DNA from: JAADHX01 sp964569385
Lineage (GTDB): Bacteria > Actinomycetota > Acidimicrobiia > Acidimicrobiales > Poriferisodalaceae
Length of the DNA stretch: 64,000 bases
Reading direction: 5' to 3'
Assembly (NCBI GenBank): GCA_964569385.1
Contig: CAZMUM010000025.1
Span: 13,598 to 77,597, forward strand
How positions within the stretch are numbered: the first letter of the stretch is position 1; every line of letters begins with the position of its first letter. Below are positions 16,507 to 24,813 of this stretch, in pieces. Both the position numbers and the translations under genes were made by a program. The notes under the pieces were generated by a model, which saw nothing but the letters and a program-made list of their open reading frames with translations, was not told the origin of the DNA and searched no databases.

Positions 16507-18549
16507 TCAGGCTGCTGGTGTATCCCTCAAGGCTTGCGGAAGAGGTTCGGCGTGGACGAGGGCCACCCGTTGCACGGCGCGGGTCATTGCCACGTATAAG
16601 GCGCGCAGACCATGAGCCGTGCCGCCGGCGATACGGGAAGGCTCGACTACAACAACCGAATCGAACTCGAGCCCCTTTGACTCGACAGCAGCCAACACGG
16701 TGATGTCGTGATGCTCCCTTGTTTGTGCCGTTAGGGCTCGGCGAAGCTGGTCGGTGTCTTGTGGTGCAGACAAGACTGCAACTGTCGTGGAGGTTTGGGC
16801 GTACTCGATGGCTTGATCAATTGCGCTGCTAAATACGTGAGTGGGCTCGACAGTTCGGACAAGAGGGCGAGTGCCTCCTGGGCGAACCGACGTCGATGGC
16901 TTGATTCCTGGTGCGGCTGCCGGGAGCAGAACAGATGCTGCTTCAAGAAGGGCCGCGGGCAGCCGGTAACCGATCGTGAGTTCGGCGACACGTCCCGCGG
17001 CCACGCCCAAATGCATGATGGTGTCTTCCCAAGAGGTCTGAGCTGCAGGGGTCGTGGCTTGGGCGAGATCACCCAAGATTGTGGCCGAGCCTTTGTGGGC
17101 TCGTCTGCCGATCATTCGGAGGGCCATGGCCGAGAGGTCTTGGGCCTCGTCAACCACGATGTGGCCGTAGTACACCCCCGAGCCACCATTGAGCAGCTGT
17201 TCGAGCTCGGTTAGCAACACAAGGTCGGCTGACGTCCACGGTTCGTCGTCGATCTTCGGCGCGTTGGGCCTCGCCAGGGCTGAGCGTTCGGCGTCGTTGA
17301 ACCAAGCTGTCGCAACTCGATTTCGGGTTGGACCCCGTGAGTACAATTGACGTAACAGCTGAGCGTTGCTTTGAGATGGCCAAATCTTGTCGACGACGGC
17401 GTTGAATGGTTTGGAAGCCAGGAGTTGGGTTCGTAGTTCGCTAGCGCGTTGTCTCTCTTCTGGGTGCCGGTCGTGTCGTCGCTCGAGGGCCACTCTGGCG
17501 ATGGCCTGGCGAACTCCCTCTCTGGCCCGGTTGAGAGGCCCGCCGCGTTCGAGGGCGTTCTCGATGATCTCGCTAACAACGTGCTCCTCAACACGCAGAA
17601 CGCGATGCCCAAGCGGTGTCTCGACTGAGCTAGCTGCGATTCGGTCGGTGGCGAGTGCTCTCAGCACATCCACCATCGCAATACTGCCCTTAACCGTGGC
17701 GGCGAGGTTGTTGTCGCTCGAAGCCGAAAAGCGCCGAGGGTCGGCCAGACCATCGACGGTGAGTTGGGTCACGGCGTGTTCGCCAAGGGATGGCAACACT
17801 TGGGCGATGTAGCGGAGAAACCGCTGATTGGGCCCGATTACAAGCACACCCTCTCGACTCAACTGCTCGCGGTGTTCGTACATCAAGAACGCGGCTCGGT
17901 GTAGGCCGACCGCAGTCTTGCCGGTTCCCGGGCCTCCCTGGACGACGATCGTTTCTTCGATCGGAGCACGAATGATCTCGTCCTGCTCGGTCTGGATTGT
18001 TGCCACGATGTCGCGCATCTCGCCGGTTCGTGACCGGCCGAGTTCGGCGATCAGCGGGTCGGGGACACCGCCGCCGCCCTGCTGATCCGGGTCGTCAAAG
18101 CGTTCGTCGAAAACAGCCACGACCTCGTGCTGCTCAATGGTGTGCCGCTTGCGTCCATCCAGCTCAAACGGATCGGCATACGTGGCGCGATAGAACGGCG
18201 TGGCCACGGGTGCGCGCCAGTCGACCACGTAGGCATCGCCTTCGTCGTCATCGATGTGGCGGCGACCTACATAGAACTCACCTTCGGGCCCGTCGATCGA
18301 ACCGAAGAACAAACCAGCAGCGTCATCGTCCATCGTGCGCAGGCGTTGTCGCAGCGTCCATTCGACAACTTCGGAATCGAAGTCATTGGCGGCTTCGGCC
18401 GCGTCGGCGGCCGCGGCCGTGCGTTCGCGCATTCGGGCGAGCAGGGTACGGGCGCCATCGTGGTTGATCTGTTCGGTGGCCCGCAGCTGAGCCTGATGAA
18501 CGCTTTGATTGTCAGGTTGCACTGGCGTCTCCGGTGTCCGGGTGGACAT
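16507..18549 (-). CDS. HelD-like UvrD-family helicase (RNA polymerase recycling factor family)
   Basis: A 680-residue SF1 ATPase. The N-terminal part includes a helical arm and the HelD-typical VVDWRAPVATPFYRAT. Walker A is GGPGTGKTAVG and Walker B is VVDEAQDLSAM. Late motifs are ESKGLEFDSVVVV and LYVAMTRAVQRV. HelD/HelR proteins remove stalled RNA polymerase from DNA, and some actinobacterial members confer rifamycin tolerance. Whether this one does is not readable from the sequence. It stands alone. Confidence 0.85.
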   Translation of the reverse strand: MSTRTPETPVQPDNQSVHQAQLRATEQINHDGARTLLARMRERTAAAADAAEAANDFDSEVVEWTLRQRLRTMDDDAAGLFFGSIDGPEGEFYVGRRHIDDDEGDAYVVDWRAPVATPFYRATYADPFELDGRKRHTIEQHEVVAVFDERFDDPDQQGGGGVPDPLIAELGRSRTGEMRDIVATIQTEQDEIIRAPIEETIVVQGGPGTGKTAVGLHRAAFLMYEHREQLSREGVLVIGPNQRFLRYIAQVLPSLGEHAVTQLTVDGLADPRRFSASSDNNLAATVKGSIAMVDVLRALATDRIAASSVETPLGHRVLRVEEHVVSEIIENALERGGPLNRAREGVRQAIARVALERRHDRHPEERQRASELRTQLLASKPFNAVVDKIWPSQSNAQLLRQLYSRGPTRNRVATAWFNDAERSALARPNAPKIDDEPWTSADLVLLTELEQLLNGGSGVYYGHIVVDEAQDLSAMALRMIGRRAHKGSATILGDLAQATTPAAQTSWEDTIMHLGVAAGRVAELTIGYRLPAALLEAASVLLPAAAPGIKPSTSVRPGGTRPLVRTVEPTHVFSSAIDQAIEYAQTSTTVAVLSAPQDTDQLRRALTAQTREHHDITVLAAVESKGLEFDSVVVVEPSRIAGGTAHGLRALYVAMTRAVQRVALVHAEPLPQALRDTPAA

Positions 18550-18649
18550 ACGTGAGACGTGCGCAGCCCACCGGCCCGTCGACGTCGAGTCGGTGACTCT
18601 AGCCCAGCAGTCGGGCTCCAGTAGTCGGACCGAACTGCCGAGCGACTGC

Positions 18650-19669
18650 CTAACGATTTAGCGAGTACTCATCAGTGAGGCGACTTGTTCCAGACGATGA
18701 GGTGAGGCGGCCGCTATCGACAAGTCCGATTAGGTGCGCCTGAACCGAACGTGCCGCGGCAGGCCACAGTTTCGAGTTTACGTGTGTGTAGTGCATTCTG
18801 ACCATCGCTTCAATGGTGCTGACCCCATTGCCTACCGAGTCAATTAGCTGTTGTTCACGATGACGCCGATGGGCGAGGAGTCCTCGAACGAATTCGTGAG
18901 GGTTGCGGATTGGGTTCCCATGAGTAGGCCAGTAAACCTCGTCTTCGCGATCTAGGAGCAGCTCCAAACTGTCGAGGTAGTGGCCCATGTGACCATCAGG
19001 TGGACCAATCACCGATGTTGACCAGCCCATCACGTGGTCGCCGGTGAACAGAGCCGAGGCTTCGTGCCATGCAAAACAGAGATGGTTCGAAGTGTGACCG
19101 GGTGTGTGAACTGCTTCGAGTGTCCAGCCATCGCCGGCGATGGTGTCGCCGTGGGTCATTTGTGTGTCGGGCCGGTAGTCGAGGTCGATGCCACCGTCGC
19201 GATGATTGATGTGCGGGCTCTCGGGATCTGAATCGTCGCTAGCCGATGTATAGGCTCCACGGGCCAACTCGACCTCGTCGCTTTCATCGATCCCGAAATC
19301 GATGATGTCGGTTGGGTCAGGTTCGGGAACCGAAGGGTGAGGGCCGCAGCCGACCACGGTTGCACCGACTGCGGTGGCGAACCGCTTGGCGAGCGGTGAG
19401 TGATCTCGATGCGTGTGCGTTACGGCGACGTAGTCGACACTCAGACCGGCCGTCGCCTTAAGTAACCCGTCGTAGTGGGCGTCGAGAGCTGGTCCGGGAT
19501 CGATCACAACAGCACTGTCGGCCGTGCCAAGAATAAACGTTCCAGTACCACGGAACGTGAATTTCGAAGGGTTGTTGGCCACAAGACGCCCGAGGTTCGG
19601 TGCTACGTGCTGGAGCACAGAAGCTTCGCCGTCAAAACCGAGATCAAAGTTAATGGACATCTCTGCCAT
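18650..19669 (-). CDS. Metallo-beta-lactamase-fold hydrolase
   Basis: About 339 residues. The zinc motif THTHRDHS lies near residue 84, with later ligands in HTPGHTSNHL and HVMGW, and a C-terminal winged-helix-like region (about 260-330). The family is LACTB2-like, with an extension acting on thioester or RNA-like substrates; the substrate here is unknown. The ATG at 19669 (MAEMSINF) or 19660 (MSINF) is more likely than the GTG at 19702, because conservation appears to begin after these methionines. Confidence 0.8.
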   Translation of the reverse strand: MAEMSINFDLGFDGEASVLQHVAPNLGRLVANNPSKFTFRGTGTFILGTADSAVVIDPGPALDAHYDGLLKATAGLSVDYVAVTHTHRDHSPLAKRFATAVGATVVGCGPHPSVPEPDPTDIIDFGIDESDEVELARGAYTSASDDSDPESPHINHRDGGIDLDYRPDTQMTHGDTIAGDGWTLEAVHTPGHTSNHLCFAWHEASALFTGDHVMGWSTSVIGPPDGHMGHYLDSLELLLDREDEVYWPTHGNPIRNPHEFVRGLLAHRRHREQQLIDSVGNGVSTIEAMVRMHYTHVNSKLWPAAARSVQAHLIGLVDSGRLTSSSGTSRLTDEYSLNR

Positions 19670-19764
19670 CATTACCAATGTCGTGAGTAAATACCGACTC
19701 ACCGGCGTGGTTCGTCACTCTCCGTCGTCTAGGCTAAGCAAGCGCGGATACAAGGAGCGGCCTC

Positions 19765-20743
19765 GTGGCGGGAAAAACCAGTCGGAATATTCTCGCGGCG
19801 ATGCTGATAGCCGCGGGTGCGTTGCTCGTCGCGGTTTCACCAGTGTCGGCCGACGGCGACGGGGCGGCTGCATGCGTCGATGTCACTTTTGACTTCGACT
19901 CCCTAGGGCAGGGCGCACTCACAAACAACAACCCCACGTTGGGTCCCACTGCTATAGCGATCGGTGCTGGCACCTACGATATCGAACTCACCTCCACTGA
20001 TCTCACCCACGGCCCGGGTCTTTTCACCGACCAGACCAACGAACAGTGGTTCTTTGTCCTCGACTCCGGCTACGCAAGCCCGGTGACCCCCGACATTCCC
20101 GAGATCGATCTTTCCATCACTGTGGTCGTTACCGGCGTCACCTTGTCGGCCTCAACAGCGATTACGGCCGTGTGGTCAGGCCAGGCGCCGTCTTCAGACA
20201 GCGTGCATCCAGCCGTCACTTTCCGGTGCGCCGAAAATCTCGTAACCGTTGGCTCAACTACCGTGGCGCCGACCACGACCGTGGCCCCAACGACGACCGT
20301 GGCCCCANNNNNNNNNNNNNNNNNNNNNNNNNNNNNNNNNNNNNNNNNNNNNNNNNNNNNNNNNNNNNNNNNNNNNNNNNNNNNNNNNNNNNNNNNNNNN
20401 NNNNNNNACGACCGTGGCCCCAACGACGACCGTGGCCCCAGCACCGGCTCCGCCAACCACAGTGCTGCCGGTGACCGTGCCTCCCGCTGTTGCAACAACA
20501 GTGGCATCGACGCCGACGAGCCAGGTTGTTGTCACCATTGCCCAATCCGAAGACGACACGTCTGAAGTCACCGAAGGCGACGACGAAAACCCAGACCTCG
20601 GTCTCGACGGCGAACTGGCCGCAACCGGTGTCAACCTGAACCTCGCTCTTAGTGGCCTGTCGCTGATAGCGGCCGGCTTTGCCCTTGTCATTTCGGGCGC
20701 CATGGTCGACGACCGACGACGGCTCGCACAAATCCGCAGCTGA
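19765..20743 (+). CDS. LAxTG-type surface protein with TTVAPT repeats (interrupted by a gap)
   Basis: The N-terminus has a signal peptide (cleavage near VSADGDG, about residue 30). It is followed by a beta-rich domain of about 130 residues with two cysteines (in AACVDV and FRCAEN). Next is a Thr/Pro stalk of TTVAPT hexapeptides into which 100 N are inserted. The C-terminus has the sorting-like motif LAATG, a hydrophobic helix and the charged tail DDRRRLAQIRS. LAxTG is recognised by class E sortases of actinobacteria. The frames on either side of the gap differ by one base, so the true gap length is not 100. No sortase gene is seen in the window. Confidence 0.75.
20267..20442 (+). repeat. 18-bp coding minisatellite (TTVAPT) containing an assembly gap
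   Basis: The unit ACGACCGTGGCCCCAACG recurs head to tail on both sides of the N-run. About two copies remain on each side. The gap falls inside the array, as expected for a repeat collapse. The copy number is unknown and may vary between strains. Confidence 0.85.
20308..20407. other. Assembly gap (100 N)
   Basis: Exactly 100 N, a standard placeholder of unknown true length, inside the TTVAPT stalk region. Confidence 0.98.
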
Positions 20744-20747
20744 GTCG

Positions 20748-21080
20748 GTGACCGACTTCGAGCTCGCGATAGTTGCCGTCGTCGAGTCGACCGAAGCAGG
20801 CGACGTTATGACCTATGGCGAAGTCGCCACCGAAGCCGGGAACCCAGGCGCGGCGCGAGCGGTCGGAAGCTTGCTGGCCAAGGGTGGCGTCGACTGCTGG
20901 TGGCGAATCGTCACCTCAACAGGGCGACTAGTGCCCGGTATCGAATCCGAACACACTCAGCGTCTCCGCTCCGAAGGAGTAGAGATCCGAAACGGACGCG
21001 TTCCCATGCGCCGTAAACCCGACACGTGGACTCCCAAAGAACGGTGTGTCTCTGGTTCCTCGGCCCAGCCTAGGAACTAG
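20748..21080 (+). CDS. Alkyltransferase-like protein (ATL, MGMT family)
   Basis: A 110-residue protein matching the DNA-binding domain of O6-alkylguanine-DNA alkyltransferase: MTYGEVATEAGNPGAARAVG is followed by CWWRIVTSTGRL. At the place of the reactive PCHRV cysteine this protein has a tryptophan (CWWRI). Loss of the cysteine with Trp in its place is the hallmark of ATLs, which bind O6-alkylguanine and recruit nucleotide excision repair instead of repairing directly. The GTG start lies 5 bp behind the surface-protein stop codon. The gene converges on rpmG. Confidence 0.85.
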   Translation: MTDFELAIVAVVESTEAGDVMTYGEVATEAGNPGAARAVGSLLAKGGVDCWWRIVTSTGRLVPGIESEHTQRLRSEGVEIRNGRVPMRRKPDTWTPKERCVSGSSAQPRN

Positions 21081-21150
21081 CGTTCTTCTGCGACGTGGGT
21101 CAGAACGCTCAGCGTTCTTCTGCGACGTGGGTCAGAACGCTCAGCGTTCT
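21079..21150. repeat. Tandem 32-bp hairpin repeats copying the rpmG 3' end
   Basis: A 32-bp unit at 21079-21110 is repeated exactly at 21111-21142, and its first 11 bases recur at 21143-21153 inside rpmG. Each unit has arms AGCGTTCT and AGAACGCT and can fold as a hairpin. The first copy touches the ATL stop codon and the last overlaps the rpmG stop (21141-21143). This looks like a duplicated bidirectional terminator. Confidence 0.75.
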
Positions 21151-21305
21151 TCTTTGAACATCACGTGGCGGCGCAGGACGGGATCGTACTTACGAAGCTC
21201 GATGCGCTCGCGCGTGTTGGTCTTGTTCTTGCGGGTTACGTAAGTAAAGCCGGTGCCCTCAGTGGACTTCAGCTTCACTATCGGCCGTTTATCTGACTTA
21301 CCCAT
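21141..21305 (-). CDS. rpmG: 50S ribosomal protein bL33
   Basis: A 54-residue L33 with the core TYVTRKNKTNTRERIELRKY. It has no cysteines, so it is the zinc-independent (C-minus) form. Its ATG overlaps the rpmB stop codon (TAATG), so translation is coupled. In several actinobacteria C-minus L28/L33 pairs are under Zur control. I did not see a convincing Zur box upstream of rpmB, so it may simply be the housekeeping copy. Confidence 0.95.
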   Translation of the reverse strand: MGKSDKRPIVKLKSTEGTGFTYVTRKNKTNTRERIELRKYDPVLRRHVMFKEER

Positions 21306-21541
21306 TAGATCTTCACTCCACGACGGCGCATTCCAGCAAGAACCGACTCGATGCCGTACTTGTTGATGGTCTTGATGCCCTTGGTGCTGACGGTAAGGGT
21401 CACCCACCGCTTCTCATTGGGCACCCAGAAACGCTGCTTCTGAATGTTGGGACGCACCCACCGCTTCGTACGACGGTGTGAGTGTGAGACGTTAAAGCCC
21501 GTCGTGGGCCGTTTGCCCGTGACTTGACAGACGTTGCTCAT
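21305..21541 (-). CDS. rpmB: 50S ribosomal protein bL28
   Basis: A 78-residue L28 starting MSNVCQVTGKRPTTGFN, with the conserved VSHSHRRTKR and GIKTINKYGI. Only one cysteine of the zinc-binding CxxC is present, which makes it the C-minus type, as in E. coli. The ATG at 21541 fits the family start; a further in-frame ATG at 21556 would add five residues. It forms an operon with rpmG. Confidence 0.95.
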   Translation of the reverse strand: MSNVCQVTGKRPTTGFNVSHSHRRTKRWVRPNIQKQRFWVPNEKRWVTLTVSTKGIKTINKYGIESVLAGMRRRGVKI

Positions 21542-21730
21542 CGCTAAAGACCTCAATGTTTTGAAAGGCGCGGGCCACGGGCAATACCGAGATGGTAATA
21601 CCGACTGGCACCGGAACTATTGGCCAAACCTATGGCCACGCCGACGTATCAGGCTACCAGAGGACTCCGCCACTGCACCAGGGAGACTTCAGAGCGCACT
21701 CCGAGCTGCCTAACACCTAAGCAATCGCAG

Positions 21731-23365
21731 CTAGCCGATGGCGTGAAACTTTCCACCCCGGGTGCCCACGTAGATGGTCCCGTTCCACACAGCCGGCGTC
21801 GACTCGATGCAACCCCCAAGGTCCACCGACCAGATCTGTGGTGGTTCGATCGACGTGTCCGATACATCGAATGCCCGTAGCTGACCAGCGCAATCGCCTT
21901 GTATGAGCACGTCGTCGACAACCACCGGCGACTGCCATAGTGGCCCAGGGAGGTTGATGGTCCAACGGATCTCGCCTGATTCCCGATCTATTCCGAGGAC
22001 GCGGCCTCCGTTCGTTGGCACGATCACTAGGTCTCGATGGAGAGCGGCGGTGGCCCACACCCCACCGTTTAGACGGTCGTTGTCGGCTACCGACCAGACG
22101 AGTGGATCTTCCGCGGTTGGATCGAGCTTGATGATCTGGCCAACCTCTCTAGCGCGAGCGAGGCCGCGCTCGTACTCAACCCCGACGTACAGAAATCCTT
22201 CTTCGTCGATGACAACCGACGCGTCGACGTCGTCGCCAACCCAGTATCGAAACACCCGTTGCGGCTCGCCACCGACGGCGAGATCGGTAATGTCCCAGCC
22301 TTGAACCAACCCGCCTGAGTTGGCGAAGTAGATAGTGTTTCCGCTAATTGCCACTGAGTTCTCGATCGACACGTTGTTTCCAACAGCGCGAATCAGCTCG
22401 TCGTCCCACCCCGCGGCATCGAAGACAATTTCGGGGTCGACAGTGACGAATCCGTCGGCGTCGTAACCGCGGTTGAGCTTCACGATGTGGATGCGTGAGT
22501 TTTCACCACCCACAAACAAGTAGTCGTCAATAACAAGCGCCGCGCCATCCCAATCGTCGTTCCATTTGGTGGGGCCCACATCGGTGGCGGCGAGACGCCA
22601 CAGTTCGACGAGTTCGCCGCCGCGGTCCCAGGCGAGGGCCCGAAAGAAGTTGTCCCTCGAACCCGAGTAGATGATCGGGAAGCCATCTGGATCAATGGTG
22701 ACACTTCCCTTGATGAGGTCTCCGGTGACGAAATCGTCGAACTCGCGCTCACCAGAGTCGGCGTCGAGCACGTGAATGGCGCGGTCGTAAGCGCCGAACG
22801 CTACCCAGGTGTCGTCACCGACTTCCCATACCGACGGTTGACCCGTCCAACCCAACCCACACCAAGTCTTGGTCTCGCCACCAGATGTCGATAGAGAACA
22901 CATCGATCCTGATTCGGGAAATGACCAGAGAATCGACGGGTTCTTCGGGATTGGTCCGGAGCCGTAGAACGTACGCGTGGGTGACCCCCGGAATGTCAAC
23001 AATCCAGCCACAGTGTCGCCGTACGGAACTCCAACGAGCGTCGGGTCTACCCAACCGTCGTAGGAGGTCGTGGTGGTAGTTGAGCTGGTGGTCGTTGTAA
23101 CGAGAGCTGTTGTCGGGGTCGCAGTGGATGTTGCGGTTGGGGCACTGGTTGTTGAAGTGGTTGTGCTGCTCGCGACCGTCGTGGTCGCTTCGACAGGGGC
23201 GCTGGCTTGTTCGGCTGAACTGTCCGCTTCGTTGCTCCACCACGCCAAGCCAACCGCGGCCAGGATCCCAGCCAACAACAGACTGGCTAACACCGACTTG
23301 CGTAGCAGGGACGGCGAAGCGTTTGAACTATCGGCGCTTCCCATCGGCGTTAGCCTAAGCCTCAC
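21731..23365 (-). CDS. PQQ-like beta-propeller protein, membrane-anchored
   Basis: About 544 residues. An N-terminal anchor helix (about residues 24-46) and a Thr/Ser/Ala-rich linker (about 55-105) lead into a beta-propeller of PQQ-like repeats. Typical blade phrases are VLDADSGE, LVIVPTNGGRVLGIDRESGEIRW and IYVGTRGGKFHAIG. No PQQ-dehydrogenase catalytic residues are recognised, so it is more likely a BamB-like or sensory propeller outside the membrane. The start is the GTG at 23365 or the ATG seven codons later. Confidence 0.78.
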   Translation of the reverse strand: MRLRLTPMGSADSSNASPSLLRKSVLASLLLAGILAAVGLAWWSNEADSSAEQASAPVEATTTVASSTTTSTTSAPTATSTATPTTALVTTTTSSTTTTTSYDGWVDPTLVGVPYGDTVAGLLTFRGSPTRTFYGSGPIPKNPSILWSFPESGSMCSLSTSGGETKTWCGLGWTGQPSVWEVGDDTWVAFGAYDRAIHVLDADSGEREFDDFVTGDLIKGSVTIDPDGFPIIYSGSRDNFFRALAWDRGGELVELWRLAATDVGPTKWNDDWDGAALVIDDYLFVGGENSRIHIVKLNRGYDADGFVTVDPEIVFDAAGWDDELIRAVGNNVSIENSVAISGNTIYFANSGGLVQGWDITDLAVGGEPQRVFRYWVGDDVDASVVIDEEGFLYVGVEYERGLARAREVGQIIKLDPTAEDPLVWSVADNDRLNGGVWATAALHRDLVIVPTNGGRVLGIDRESGEIRWTINLPGPLWQSPVVVDDVLIQGDCAGQLRAFDVSDTSIEPPQIWSVDLGGCIESTPAVWNGTIYVGTRGGKFHAIG

Positions 23366-23436
23366 GGGGGTCCCCTGTTCATCGCCGCGTTCGCCGCCAC
23401 CACGTCGATGCCCATCGAGGGCTGGCCTCGGTGGAG

Positions 23437-24453
23437 CTACCGGCGTCTGGCTTCGGAAGCCGCGTAGCCGTCGATCTCGGCGTGAATCTGACCTTTACGG
23501 TCGGCTGACGCGAAGCTGGCTTCGACCGAGTTCCGCGCCATTTCGGTGAGAGCCTCCTCGTCGAACCCGGCATCTCCTGCCACGGCCAGATAGTTGTCGC
23601 CGACGTATCCACCGAAATAGGCTGGGTCGTCGGAGTTGACGGTGACCATCAGGCCCTGTTCGTACATTGCGGGCAGAGGATGTTCGGCGATACTCGCGAC
23701 CGCTCCGAGCTTCACGTTCGACAGGGGGCAAACTGTCAAAGGTACGGCTTCGTCGCGCAGTCGAGCCACTAGCTCGGAGTCCTCCATCGCGCGGATGCCG
23801 TGGTCGATTCGTTCCACGTGCAGCAGGTCGAGTGCCTCGCGCACGTAGTCCGGAGGTCCCTCTTCTCCGGCATGGGCAACAGTGTGGAACCCTTCGGCCC
23901 TCGCCTGTGCGAAGACATCGACGAACTTGGAGGGTGGATGACCGACTTCGCTCGAGGCGAGACCAACGCCGAGCAGATGTTCGCGGTACGGCAACGCCTG
24001 GTCGAGGGTGGTCATCGCTTCGTCCTGGCTGAGGTGTCGCAGAAAACACATGATGAGCCCGGTCGTGACCCCGAGGCGCTCCTCGGCGTTCGTGCACGCG
24101 GCGCTGAGGCCTTCGACAACGGCGCCCATCGCTACGCCGCGGTTCGTGTGTGTCTGGGCGTCGAAGAAGATCTCAGCGTGCCGAACGTTGTCGGCTGCAG
24201 CGTTGTTCAAGTACGCGGTCGTCAGCCGGTAGAAGTCATCGGCGTCTTGGAGTACCGCCGCGCCCTGGTGGTAGATGTCGAGGAAATCCTGAAGGCAACC
24301 GAACTCGTACGCGGCGCGTAACTCGTCGACCGAGCCATAGTCGATCGTTGTCGCGTTTTTGGCTGCGAGCTCGAACATCAACTCCGGTTCGAGCGTGCCC
24401 TCGATGTGAACGTGCAGCTCGGCTTTCGGCAGCCCACGGATGAAGGACTCCAC
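23437..24453 (-). CDS. Adenine/adenosine deaminase
   Basis: A 338-residue amidohydrolase. Zinc and catalytic motifs are AELHVHIEG near residue 10, HAGEEGP near 200, the SHE-like region VERIDHGIRA, and NSDDPAYFG near 290. At the position where adenosine deaminases read GxDLAGDE this protein has LASSEVGHPPSKF, closer to the adenine deaminase branch of the family (SSEVG); I favour adenine, but this is inference. The GTG at 24453 has AGGAG 5-6 bp upstream, which decides the start over a 70-residue Arg-rich extension. It works in purine salvage. Confidence 0.85.
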   Translation of the reverse strand: MESFIRGLPKAELHVHIEGTLEPELMFELAAKNATTIDYGSVDELRAAYEFGCLQDFLDIYHQGAAVLQDADDFYRLTTAYLNNAAADNVRHAEIFFDAQTHTNRGVAMGAVVEGLSAACTNAEERLGVTTGLIMCFLRHLSQDEAMTTLDQALPYREHLLGVGLASSEVGHPPSKFVDVFAQARAEGFHTVAHAGEEGPPDYVREALDLLHVERIDHGIRAMEDSELVARLRDEAVPLTVCPLSNVKLGAVASIAEHPLPAMYEQGLMVTVNSDDPAYFGGYVGDNYLAVAGDAGFDEEALTEMARNSVEASFASADRKGQIHAEIDGYAASEARRR

Positions 24454-24813
24454 ATGTGCTCCTGTCGCAGGATCAGTGGCGCGGAGCGTATACGGGCCGC
24501 GATGCTGTCGTCGACATCTGTCGCAGACTGGCCGCCTTGGGCCCCGGCGCTTCAACACCGGTGTATCGACCGTGAGGGTGCTTGACAGTGCTGTGGTTGT
24601 TCTTGGCGAGGAGGGGACCCGGTTCGTTTCACTCGGCTCTCTGGCCTCGACGAGATCGAGCAACTACGCCACACCCCGCTGGAGTCCCGTTCTTAGCCCG
24701 ACGAGGGCGAGTCGCAGCGAACCCAGATGAGCGGCGAACCGGTACTGGAACATGTGACAAACCGGGAACGGGTCAGAAAGTGGGCAGCGCTGTGGCGGCT
24801 TTGAGGCGGGCCG
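24454..24813. other. 360-bp intergenic region, no gene seen
   Basis: It lies between the deaminase and LRR-protein genes, both on the minus strand. No reading frame with coding character, RNA gene or strong hairpin was found. It should contain the deaminase promoter on the minus strand, but I could not pick out -35/-10 boxes with confidence. Confidence 0.5.

Noticed and set aside
21542..21730. Zur box upstream of the C-minus rpmB-rpmG pair
   Set aside because: Repeated GGTATT elements are present, but no inverted TGAAAAT-type Zur motif was found. The pair may be the normal housekeeping copy.
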